Under the pieces are notes generated by a model that saw only the letters and a list, made by a program, of their open reading frames with translations, was not told the origin of the DNA and made no database searches. The position numbers were made by a program, and so were the translations under genes. This document shows positions 1-6,877 of a DNA stretch of 64,000 nt, piece after piece. Each line of letters opens with the position of its first letter. The stretch's first letter is position 1. Origin of the DNA: Bacillus dicomae (GTDB lineage: Bacteria > Bacillota > Bacilli > Bacillales > Bacillaceae_G). Where the stretch lies: contig NZ_VHIV01000001.1 of NCBI RefSeq assembly GCF_006494425.1, positions 682,001-746,000 on the forward strand, given 5' to 3'.

Positions 1-144
1 AATCATAAGAGCAGAAAGGATGATAAGAGCAATAAATACGTAATTTGGCAACAAATCTAATAATAATACGTAGCTAACGGTATAAAAAATAAGAGTTGAA
101 GCTAAAAACGATAGAGCGCCTATTATGAGAGATTGTAAATTCAT
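1..144 (-). CDS. small hydrophobic membrane protein (3' end outside window)
   Basis: The reading frame starts at an ATG preceded by a very strong AAGGAGGTG ribosome binding site and runs off the left edge, so only the first 48 codons are visible. They encode two hydrophobic stretches (about residues 5-30 and 36-48) joined by a short Asp-Leu-Leu-Pro turn, consistent with two membrane segments. No family could be recognised. It is divergent from the downstream protease gene, with about 150 bases between the two starts. The coding call is supported by the ribosome binding site and uninterrupted frame; function is unknown. Confidence 0.65.
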   Translation of the reverse strand, partial: MNLQSLIIGALSFLASTLIFYTVSYVLLLDLLPNYVFIALIILSALMI

Positions 145-295
145 TTGTATACACCTCCTTTTATTTATATTTTTGGCTAAAAATGGATTATATAAACATT
201 ATTTCTAACATTAGAAAAAAATATGTCATAATAGAGAAAAGAACAAGTTTTGATGAATGAATATGATTCATTAATGAGAGATAAAGGAGAGGAAT

Positions 296-1393
296 ATGAA
301 AAATAATAAAAAAGGATTATGGGGAATTATTGTTGCAATAGGGCTATTTTTACTTTCTAAGTTAAAGTGGGTATTTGCAATTTTCAAATTAGCAAAGTTT
401 TCAACGGTATTTAGTATGTTTTTATCACTTGGTGCATACGCGGTTATATATGGTTGGAAATTTGGGGTAGCACTCATTTATTTGTTGTTTATTCATGAGA
501 TGGGCCATTTATGGGCTGCGAAAAGAAAAGGTATACCAACATCCCCAGCAATATTTATTCCATTTATGGGTGCTCTTATTGGGATGAAAGAGATGCCGAA
601 AAATGCAAAAGATGAAGCGTATATTGCCTATATGGGACCTCTTTTCGGATTACTTTCATTTTTACCGGCTATTCCACTTTATATGATAACGAAAGAGCCG
701 TTTTGGGCGCTCATTATTTTACTTGGAAGTATGATTAATTTCTTTAATTTAATTCCGGTTTCTCCGTTAGACGGGGGACGGATTATTTCAGTTGTAAGTA
801 CGAAAATTTGGGGAGCGGGGCTTGTTTTACTACTTGGCTATTCAATTTATTTTAAAAGTATTTTGGGAGGATTTATTTTTATTATCGGCTGTATGGAATT
901 GTATAGAGTAATAAAGAGAGATGAGCCAATTAAGGAATTAGGATATAGAATTGATGGAATGAAAGAATATGTTGCAAGGCTTGAAGAAGAGTTAAAAGAA
1001 ACTGGTGCAGTGCATCGAAATATATATATGATGCAACATGAAATAAATGTATTAAGGCAAAAAGAAAGAGAGAAAGAATTAAAAACAGGAGAACTTCAAA
1101 AGATTGAAGTGTTAGAGTATCTGTTACCAAAGTTTGAGCCACTGGATTACGTCCCATATGAAGATGAAAAAGAAATACATACAATTCATATACGAGAAGC
1201 ATTTGAAATGTCAGAAAGAAAATTACAGGAATGGGATGTGGAAAAGAGACAACAGGAAAACTATTATAAAGTGGATATGAAAACGAAATGGACGGTATTT
1301 GCTTGTTATATCGGATTAATGGCTATAATTGGTTACACAGCTTATGAAGGATATATTGTTTTACAAGAACATTTGCCAACGAGAAATGTATAG
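296..1393 (+). CDS. M50 (site-2-type) membrane metalloprotease with coiled-coil tail
   Basis: Intramembrane or membrane zinc protease of the M50 family. The zinc motif HEMGH sits at residues 67-71 inside a hydrophobic segment, and the second conserved motif with the third ligand, NLIPVSPLDGGR, is at 151-162, so the active site looks intact. Several membrane helices cover residues about 5-205. Unusually, a charged, helix-forming region of about 110 residues (about 215-325) follows, then one more membrane segment near 336-354. This long cytoplasmic extension is not part of the minimal M50 core. The ATG is preceded by AAAGGAGAGG. The substrate cannot be told from the sequence; no obvious anti-sigma partner is adjacent. 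A hairpin terminator follows. Confidence 0.85.
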   Translation: MKNNKKGLWGIIVAIGLFLLSKLKWVFAIFKLAKFSTVFSMFLSLGAYAVIYGWKFGVALIYLLFIHEMGHLWAAKRKGIPTSPAIFIPFMGALIGMKEMPKNAKDEAYIAYMGPLFGLLSFLPAIPLYMITKEPFWALIILLGSMINFFNLIPVSPLDGGRIISVVSTKIWGAGLVLLLGYSIYFKSILGGFIFIIGCMELYRVIKRDEPIKELGYRIDGMKEYVARLEEELKETGAVHRNIYMMQHEINVLRQKEREKELKTGELQKIEVLEYLLPKFEPLDYVPYEDEKEIHTIHIREAFEMSERKLQEWDVEKRQQENYYKVDMKTKWTVFACYIGLMAIIGYTAYEGYIVLQEHLPTRNV

Positions 1394-1410
1394 AAAAATA
1401 CAGTCTAAAT

Positions 1411-1447
1411 AATAAGCGAGCTAGCAATCTAGTTGGCTTATTTTCTT
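1411..1447 (+). terminator. terminator of the M50 protease gene
   Basis: AATAAGC pairs with GCTTATT, extended inward by a CTAG/CTAG stem with one mismatch, and is followed by TTTTC. It separates the protease gene from hmp. Confidence 0.6.
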
Positions 1448-1494
1448 TTGTAAGTGCAATGTTCATATATTTTTCACAAAAACACCGTGTTAAT

Positions 1495-1524
1495 AGTGAT
1501 TAAAATCACAATCCGTATTATACA
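1495..1524 (+). promoter_or_regulatory. hmp promoter with Fnr/Crp-like box
   Basis: AGTGA-N6-TCACA at 1495-1510 matches the Bacillus Fnr/Crp-type palindrome TGTGA-N6-TCACA with one mismatch. A TATTAT/TATACA -10-like element lies at 1516-1524. The palindrome is centred roughly 26 bases upstream of the likely start, which would favour repression or occlusion rather than classical activation at -41. Assignment to a regulator is inference. Confidence 0.45.
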
Positions 1525-1570
1525 ATTCAGTTAAACTAAAAACAGTTAAGGAAATAGAGGAGTGGATACA

Positions 1571-2779
1571 ATGTTAAGTGCAAAAACAATTGAAATCGTA
1601 AAGTCAACAGTACCATTACTACAAGAAAAAGGCGTTGAAATTACAACGAGATTTTATGAAATTTTATTTTCTGAATATCCGGAGTTATTGAATATTTTCA
1701 ACCATACAAATCAGAAAAAGGGAAGACAACAACAAGCGTTAGCGAATGCTGTTTATGCAGCTGCAACGTACATTGATAATTTAGAAGTTATTATTCCAGT
1801 TGTAAAACAAATTGGTCATAAGCATAGAAGTTTAGGTATTAAAGCTGAGCATTATCCGATTGTAGGCACATGTTTATTACGTGCAATTAAAGAGGTAGCA
1901 GGTGCACCTGATGAAGTTTTAAATGCATGGGGAGAAGCTTATGGTGTTATTGCTGATGCATTTATTAGCATTGAAGCCGAGATGTATGAAGAAGCGGCAC
2001 ATAAAGAAGGTGGATGGAAAGATTTCCGTAACTTTGTAGTTGTTAAAAAAGTGAAGGAAAGCGACGTAATTACATCATTTTGTTTAAAACCTGAAGATGG
2101 CGGGAAAGTTTCTTCATTCATTCCGGGACAATATGTAACGGTTCAAATAAATATCGAAGGTGAAACATATACACATAATCGTCAATATAGCTTATCAGAT
2201 GCTCCTGGAAAAGAATATTATCGTATTAGTGTCAAGAAAGAAAAAGGTGTAGATACACCGGACGGTAAAGTATCTAATTATTTACATGATCATGTAAAAG
2301 AAGGCGATATGTTACCAGTAAGTGCTCCAGCAGGAGATTTCGTATTAAATATGGATTCAACTTTACCAGTTGTCCTAATTAGTGGTGGAGTAGGTATTAC
2401 ACCAATGATGAGTATGCTAAATACGTTAATTGAACAAGATTCAAAACGTAATGTATGTTTTGTTCATGCAGCGCTAAATAGTAATACACATGCAATGAAA
2501 GAACATGTTGAGGCAGTAGATAATGAATACGAACAAGTTAAAGCATATACTTGTTATTCGGCACCGACTGAGAAAGATTTGGAAATGAAGAATTTTGATA
2601 AAGAAGGTTTCGTTGAAGCTGAATGGTTACAAACTATTATTCCGACAACTGAAGCAGAATTTTATTTCTGTGGTCCTGTACCATTTATGAAGCATATAAA
2701 TGCTGCACTAACTGATTTAGGTGTGAAACAAGAGCATATTCATTATGAATTTTTCGGTCCAGCAGCAAGCTTACAATAG
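1571..2779 (+). CDS. hmp: flavohaemoglobin / nitric oxide dioxygenase
   Basis: Cytoplasmic NO dioxygenase converting NO and O2 to nitrate using NAD(P)H and FAD. The N-terminal globin domain (about 1-140) keeps the proximal haem histidine H85 in KHRSLGI, and the distal pocket residues Y29 and Q53. A ferredoxin-reductase-type FAD domain (RQYSLSD) and an NAD domain (ISGGVGITPM) follow. Total 402 residues, normal for the family. The ATG was chosen because AGAGGA lies nine bases upstream; an in-frame GTG nine bases earlier abuts that ribosome binding site. A convergent Crp/Fnr-family gene lies downstream. In B. subtilis hmp depends on ResDE, whose genes also lie in this window. Confidence 0.97.
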   Translation: MLSAKTIEIVKSTVPLLQEKGVEITTRFYEILFSEYPELLNIFNHTNQKKGRQQQALANAVYAAATYIDNLEVIIPVVKQIGHKHRSLGIKAEHYPIVGTCLLRAIKEVAGAPDEVLNAWGEAYGVIADAFISIEAEMYEEAAHKEGGWKDFRNFVVVKKVKESDVITSFCLKPEDGGKVSSFIPGQYVTVQINIEGETYTHNRQYSLSDAPGKEYYRISVKKEKGVDTPDGKVSNYLHDHVKEGDMLPVSAPAGDFVLNMDSTLPVVLISGGVGITPMMSMLNTLIEQDSKRNVCFVHAALNSNTHAMKEHVEAVDNEYEQVKAYTCYSAPTEKDLEMKNFDKEGFVEAEWLQTIIPTTEAEFYFCGPVPFMKHINAALTDLGVKQEHIHYEFFGPAASLQ

Positions 2780-2796
2780 ATTGAGTTTTAATAAGC

Positions 2797-2830
2797 AAAA
2801 AAACGAGGTGTTATTTTACCTCGTTTTTTA
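2797..2830. terminator. bidirectional terminator hmp / Crp-family gene
   Basis: ACGAGGT and ACCTCGT form a stem flanked by an A-run on the left and T6 on the right, serving both convergent genes. It overlaps the last codons of the minus-strand regulator. Confidence 0.85.
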
Positions 2831-3323
2831 TTTGTTCTCGTAATAGTCGGTTTACCGTTTCGCGGCGTATACCAATTAGTTGACCAATTTCAGTTTGCGT
2901 TAATATTTCATATATAGGAATGTCGCCTAAATATAGTGTGAACCATTCTTGTAAGCGATGAAGACGTTCTTTTGGAGAGACGGTTGTCAATTGATCGATA
3001 CGCTGCTGCATCATTCTTAATTTTGATTGTAATTGCATGGCGATATTTGCATATGATGCAGGATTTGCTTGAAGTTGATCATACCACTCCTTACTAAGTA
3101 TAGGTTCAACTTCTGTTTTCATTAAAGCAATTGCTGTACCGTGATATTCCTTTGGTGAAATTAAAGAATGGTGAGGTATCGTTTCTCCTGGAACGATAAT
3201 GTTGAATAGAAATGGTGTTCCATCTTCTTCTATCCTTACTACTTTTAATAAACCTGTTTTTATAAAATATAAAGGACCATCCTCGCCTTGACGGAATAGT
3301 ACGTCTCCCTTATGTAGAATCAA
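2811..3323 (-). CDS. Crp/Fnr-family transcriptional regulator, short, cysteine-free
   Basis: Residues about 1-85 form a cyclic-nucleotide-type beta-roll (KGDVLFRQGEDG start, IVPGETI turn), followed by a dimerisation helix and a C-terminal winged helix-turn-helix with GQLIGIRRETVNRLL as recognition element (about 147-161). At 170 residues it is shorter than typical Fnr or Crp (about 220-240), lacking N-terminal residues. It contains no cysteine at all, so it cannot bind the [4Fe-4S] cluster used by Fnr to sense oxygen. The start is TTG, preceded by a G6 run. It is convergent with hmp; a control link to hmp is plausible but inferred. Confidence 0.85.
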   Translation of the reverse strand: MILHKGDVLFRQGEDGPLYFIKTGLLKVVRIEEDGTPFLFNIIVPGETIPHHSLISPKEYHGTAIALMKTEVEPILSKEWYDQLQANPASYANIAMQLQSKLRMMQQRIDQLTTVSPKERLHRLQEWFTLYLGDIPIYEILTQTEIGQLIGIRRETVNRLLREQIKNEVK

Positions 3324-3438
3324 TGTTAGCCCCCCATTTAAACATTTCTATATCTTCTATATTTAGCGTATAAGTATAAAGAGAATATACTATTTAAACT
3401 GCAATTTCATTGACGAAATATATGCTATTACAGTAGTA

Positions 3439-3460
3439 TACTATTTAGTGTGTAATAGTA
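3439..3460. promoter_or_regulatory. palindrome upstream of 75-residue protein gene
   Basis: TACTATT and AATAGTA form a perfect 7-bp inverted repeat with an 8-base spacer, about 35 bases upstream of the next start codon, between that gene and the Crp/Fnr-family gene. It may be an operator; no regulator is assigned. Confidence 0.25.
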
Positions 3461-3494
3461 CTAGCAATGAATACGCTGTAGGGGGTTTAGTATA

Positions 3495-3722
3495 TTGTTA
3501 GATGCGATAAAAATGACGGATATGAGAATTCCGGCGAATGCCATCATTCATGTAGAAGAGATGAAAGGTGGAGTCGTGTTATCCGTTGAAGTAGACGGCC
3601 AAATTATTTATACGATGGCTTATGATGAAGAAACAGATAGTTATGCTGAATTATATGATCGAAACGATAAGAGGGCGTGCCAAGTACATGAGGACTTTAT
3701 GGGATGGTCACTTCTTCACTAA
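3495..3722 (+). CDS. conserved small protein, function unknown
   Basis: A 75-residue acidic protein beginning at TTG with AGGGGG upstream; an internal ATG at codon 7 has no ribosome binding site. It appears to be a small beta-rich domain (PANAIIHVEEMKGGVVLSVE, VDGQIIYTMAYDEE). It has no signal peptide or membrane segment and one cysteine near the end. It is divergent from the Crp/Fnr-family regulator and followed by a clear terminator. I do not recognise the family. Confidence 0.6.
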   Translation: MLDAIKMTDMRIPANAIIHVEEMKGGVVLSVEVDGQIIYTMAYDEETDSYAELYDRNDKRACQVHEDFMGWSLLH

Positions 3723-3752
3723 AAAAGATGTCAATATGACATCTTTTTTTAT
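3720..3752 (+). terminator. terminator
   Basis: AAAAAAGATGTCA pairs with TGACATCTTTTTTT around a four-base loop directly after the stop of the 75-residue gene. Confidence 0.85.
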
Positions 3753-3896
3753 TAAAACGATAGAATATACAAAGAAATGAAATATAAGGATAAAATTTGT
3801 AATAAATGATTTTGCATTGTTAGCACTTTGTAACTGCAAGTAAATTATTTTTTCGCTATCATAAAGATAACAGTCGCAGTTATAGGAGTGGTCAAC

Positions 3897-3989
3897 TTGA
3901 AAAAAGTACATATTTCCAATTACATGTTATTATGTGTTTGTTTAATTTTATTCGTTCTCTTAGGGGGATTTTTATATTCATGCGTATAA
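3897..3989 (+). CDS. 30-residue membrane peptide
   Basis: A short frame begins with TTG behind TATAGGAGTG and encodes a Lys-Lys start, one hydrophobic segment (about residues 9-26) and a cysteine near each end of that segment. The good ribosome binding site, charged start and single transmembrane helix support a real small protein rather than a chance frame. The antisense frame here has no ribosome binding site and is regarded as spurious. Function unknown. Confidence 0.45.
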   Translation: MKKVHISNYMLLCVCLILFVLLGGFLYSCV

Positions 3990-3990
3990 G

Positions 3991-4016
3991 AAAAAACGCA
4001 TTCTAAAAAGAACGCG
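3991..4016 (-). terminator. terminator of TSUP permease gene
   Basis: ACGCATTCT pairs with AGAACGCGT (one mismatch, loop AAAA). Read on the minus strand the stem is followed by TTTTTT, immediately after the permease stop codon. Confidence 0.75.
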
Positions 4017-4817
4017 TTATAAAAAAGAAGTAATGATTAATCTAGTTCCAAGAATAATTAATGTGATACGTAATAAATTAATTACGGCGTTACCACTTAA
4101 TTTCGTATTGATATAAGCCCCGATTTTTCCGCCGATCCATGCACCAGGAATAAGAATTAATGCGTAAATCCAGCTGACATTTCCAAGGGAGATGTGAGTT
4201 GCAGAACTTACAATTGCTGATAGAAATACGATAAACATCGAAGTTGCTACAGCAATATGTGCTGGGAATGCAAAAAGTAGCATCATTGCTGGAACAAGTA
4301 AGGCGCCGCCACCAATTCCGAATAACCCAGATATAAAACCAACTATAAAAGCGATAAGGATAGCGAGAAGCGGCGGGAATTGATAGTGTACAGTGTTTCC
4401 TTCGTTATCTGTAAAAGAACGCTTAATTACAGTCATATTTGATAAAGAAAGGGGTTTTAATTTGTCTCGTAGCATAAGAAGAATGGAGACAAAAATAAGG
4501 AAAATCCCAAAATATAAAGAAAATGTATCTTGGTTTAAAAATTTATTTGCCCATGAGCCGATAATACCACCAGGGCCACTCCCGATAAATAAAATAAGTC
4601 CACTTTTGTAATCTACTCGTTTATGCTTCATATAAGTAAGGGTGGAAGATAGTCCTGTAAAAACGACTGTTACCATTGAAGTCCCTACTGCAAGTTGTGG
4701 TGATAGGCTGTGTAATCCAATTAATAACGGAACGATAATAATTCCGCCTCCAAGCCCAACTAGGCTACCGACTGTCCCGGCGATTAGTCCGATGAAAAGT
4801 AACATGATGTATTCCAA
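4017..4817 (-). CDS. TSUP-family (TauE/SafE) membrane permease
   Basis: A 266-residue integral membrane protein with about eight hydrophobic helices in two homologous halves. Each half opens with a glycine-rich motif typical of the sulfite exporter TauE/SafE (TSUP) family: GSLVGLGGGIIIVPLL near the N-terminus and GLFGIGGGALLVPAMM near residue 160. Members move sulfur-containing or organic anions across the membrane; the substrate cannot be assigned here. The start is taken as TTG (followed by GAA TAC), nine bases after GAGGAG; the longer frame starting upstream includes the ribosome binding site within its codons. The neighbour on the same strand is the phosphate transporter, separated by a terminator. 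Confidence 0.88.
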   Translation of the reverse strand: MEYIMLLFIGLIAGTVGSLVGLGGGIIIVPLLIGLHSLSPQLAVGTSMVTVVFTGLSSTLTYMKHKRVDYKSGLILFIGSGPGGIIGSWANKFLNQDTFSLYFGIFLIFVSILLMLRDKLKPLSLSNMTVIKRSFTDNEGNTVHYQFPPLLAILIAFIVGFISGLFGIGGGALLVPAMMLLFAFPAHIAVATSMFIVFLSAIVSSATHISLGNVSWIYALILIPGAWIGGKIGAYINTKLSGNAVINLLRITLIILGTRLIITSFL

Positions 4818-4891
4818 AATGGCCAACTCCTCTAAATAACTTATCCACCAATTATTATACACGCTTTTTAATGAGAAATAGGCTTGTTCAC

Positions 4892-4933
4892 AAAAAAGTC
4901 GTCTTCCTAGAAAAATAAGGAAGACGACTTTTA
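4892..4933 (-). terminator. terminator of phosphate transporter operon
   Basis: A long perfect stem (AAAAGTCGTCTTCCT with AGGAAGACGACTTTT) immediately follows the phosphate transporter stop on the minus strand. Confidence 0.9.
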
Positions 4934-4934
4934 A

Positions 4935-5933
4935 TTAAAAGATTAAGTGTAGTAAAGAGTAAAATAAGGCAGCTAAAGAAGCTGAAATAGGAAGTGTGAT
5001 AACCCATGTAATTAACATGCGTTTTGCAGTTCCCCATTTTACACCTTTTACACGATGAGAAGCACCAACCCCTAAAATAGAAGAAGAGATAACGTGCGTC
5101 GTACTAACTGGTAAGTGAATGAATGTTGCCCCGAAAATAACAAGAGATGATGATAAATCAGCAGCTACACCATTTACAGGACGAATTTTCATAATTTGTC
5201 CACCGACAGTTTTAATAATTTTCCATCCACCGACAGAAGTACCAAGACCCATTGCAATCGCACAACATAATTGTACCCAGAACGGGATGTCGCTAGAAGT
5301 ATGATAGTTATTAGCCATAAGAGCCATCGTAATAATTCCCATTGCTTTTTGCGCATCATTCGTACCGTGTGTGTAAGCTTGTAATGCAGCAGTGAAAATT
5401 TGGAATAAACGGAAATTTTTATTTGTCTTCGTTAAATTGAAGTTTTTAAAGACGACTTTAAAAATACTGTATACGATATAACCGATAACAAAAGCGATAA
5501 TCGGTGAAATGATTAAAGCCTCAAGAATTTTTATGAAACCTTTAAAGTTTAATGAACTAAAACCAGCAGCAGCGATAGCTGCACCTGCGATCGAGCCAAT
5601 GATTGCATGCGAAGAACTACTTGGAATACCGTAGTACCAAGTAATTAAATTCCATGCTATTGCCGCAAGTAAAGCTGCTAAAATAACAAGAGAACCATTT
5701 GGTAAAGCGAATGGATCAACGATATCTTTCGTAATCGTTTTTGCTACACCTGTAAATGTCATCGCACCTAAAAAGTTCATAATAGCTGCCATAACAATTG
5801 CATGTCTAGGCTTTAGAGCTTTCGTTGAAACAGCCGTTGCAATAGCGTTTGCTGTATCGTGAAATCCATTAATAAAGTCAAAAGCTAAAGCGCAAATGAC
5901 TACTAAAACGGTCAGTATCAAGAGTGTATCCAT
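4935..5933 (-). CDS. pit: low-affinity inorganic phosphate transporter (PiT family)
   Basis: A 332-residue integral membrane protein with about ten helices. The PiT signatures are present in both halves: NGFHDTANAIA near residue 20 and THGTNDAQKAMG near residue 190. The family couples metal-phosphate uptake to the proton or sodium gradient. The ATG lies seven bases after AAGGAG; a TTG two codons earlier is too close to that site. It is the second gene of a two-gene operon, 11 bases after the DUF47 gene, the usual partner arrangement for PiT transporters. Confidence 0.92.
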   Translation of the reverse strand: MDTLLILTVLVVICALAFDFINGFHDTANAIATAVSTKALKPRHAIVMAAIMNFLGAMTFTGVAKTITKDIVDPFALPNGSLVILAALLAAIAWNLITWYYGIPSSSSHAIIGSIAGAAIAAAGFSSLNFKGFIKILEALIISPIIAFVIGYIVYSIFKVVFKNFNLTKTNKNFRLFQIFTAALQAYTHGTNDAQKAMGIITMALMANNYHTSSDIPFWVQLCCAIAMGLGTSVGGWKIIKTVGGQIMKIRPVNGVAADLSSSLVIFGATFIHLPVSTTHVISSSILGVGASHRVKGVKWGTAKRMLITWVITLPISASLAALFYSLLHLIF

Positions 5934-5944
5934 GATCAAACTCC

Positions 5945-6565
5945 TTACGCGTTCTTCATAATAATTGTTTCTAATACGTTTGCAACGCTTTGGCAGCTAT
6001 CCGCTACTTCTTCAAGCTCTTCGTAAATCTCTTTGTATTGAATGATCTTAATTGGATCTTTTTCACGAGAGAATAAGTGCTTAATCGCATGACGGCGAAT
6101 ATCATCACATTGTGATTCATAATCCTTAATCTTAATCGCATTTGTACGAATGTCGACTAATTTTTTGTTAGACATTAATTCAACAGAGTTTGCAATTTCA
6201 ATCGCACATTGATTAATTGCTTCTACGAATTTAATCATGTATTCATCAGCTTCTGTAATAGAATACATTTCGAATAGACCAGCACTATGATCTAATCCGT
6301 CTAATACATCATCCATACTCATTGCAAGCTGTAGGATGTCCTCACGTTCAATAGGAGTAATAAACGCTTTGTTTAGCTCCATAATGATTTCGTGAATAAA
6401 TGAGTCACCTTTTGACTCATACTCTTTCATGCGCATAGAAAACTCTTTTAAATCGCTAGCATTTTTAATTTTATACTCCACGAAAAACTGCGCGCCTTCT
6501 TTTAAATTTTCAGAAACATTCATTAACATTTCAGAAAATTTATCTTTTTTTGATTTAAAGACCAT
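5945..6565 (-). CDS. DUF47 / PhoU-like Pit accessory protein
   Basis: A 206-residue, highly helical, charged cytoplasmic protein of the DUF47 (PhoU-like, Pit accessory) family. Conserved acidic clusters such as SKGDSF, DDVLDGLD and CDDIRRHA are visible and are typical of the metal-binding three-helix bundles of PhoU relatives. The family is thought to regulate PiT phosphate uptake. The ATG follows GGGGG at nine bases. It is the first gene of the operon with pit and is preceded by a good sigma-A promoter. Confidence 0.9.
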   Translation of the reverse strand: MVFKSKKDKFSEMLMNVSENLKEGAQFFVEYKIKNASDLKEFSMRMKEYESKGDSFIHEIIMELNKAFITPIEREDILQLAMSMDDVLDGLDHSAGLFEMYSITEADEYMIKFVEAINQCAIEIANSVELMSNKKLVDIRTNAIKIKDYESQCDDIRRHAIKHLFSREKDPIKIIQYKEIYEELEEVADSCQSVANVLETIIMKNA

Positions 6566-6587
6566 TATTAGTTACCCCCACAAAAGT

Positions 6588-6616
6588 AATATATGTAAAA
6601 TATATTGGCTAGTCAA
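6588..6616 (-). promoter_or_regulatory. sigma-A promoter of DUF47-pit operon
   Basis: On the minus strand TTGACT, a 17-base spacer and TATATT lie just upstream of the DUF47 start. Farther upstream is an A/T-rich stretch; no confident PhoP boxes were seen. Confidence 0.7.
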
Positions 6617-6877
6617 TTCTAACAAAAAACTGTCGTTTTTTAAAACATTTTATCGAAAAGTTTACAAAAACTTAACATAACTCTCATTGTTGTATTAATA
6701 ATATTAATAATCAATATTGAATATCTTACTTGTAGAATGTCCTTTTCTTGCAAAAAGTATGAATGTGAAAGAAAAGCTTTACACTACAGGAAAGACTACG
6801 TTATTATAATAAATTTAAAAGGAGGTATATTCTTCCTTTTGAAAAGAAGAGTGTAAACAAACGAAGGAAGTGAACGA

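Noticed and set aside
3708-3911. Minus-strand 67-codon frame
   Set aside because: It reads through a terminator and lacks a ribosome binding site; the plus-strand 30-residue peptide fits better.
6820-6860. Five-codon frame behind AAAGGAGGT upstream of the penicillin-binding protein gene
   Set aside because: It is too short to judge; the strong site may be an accident of the A/G-rich leader.
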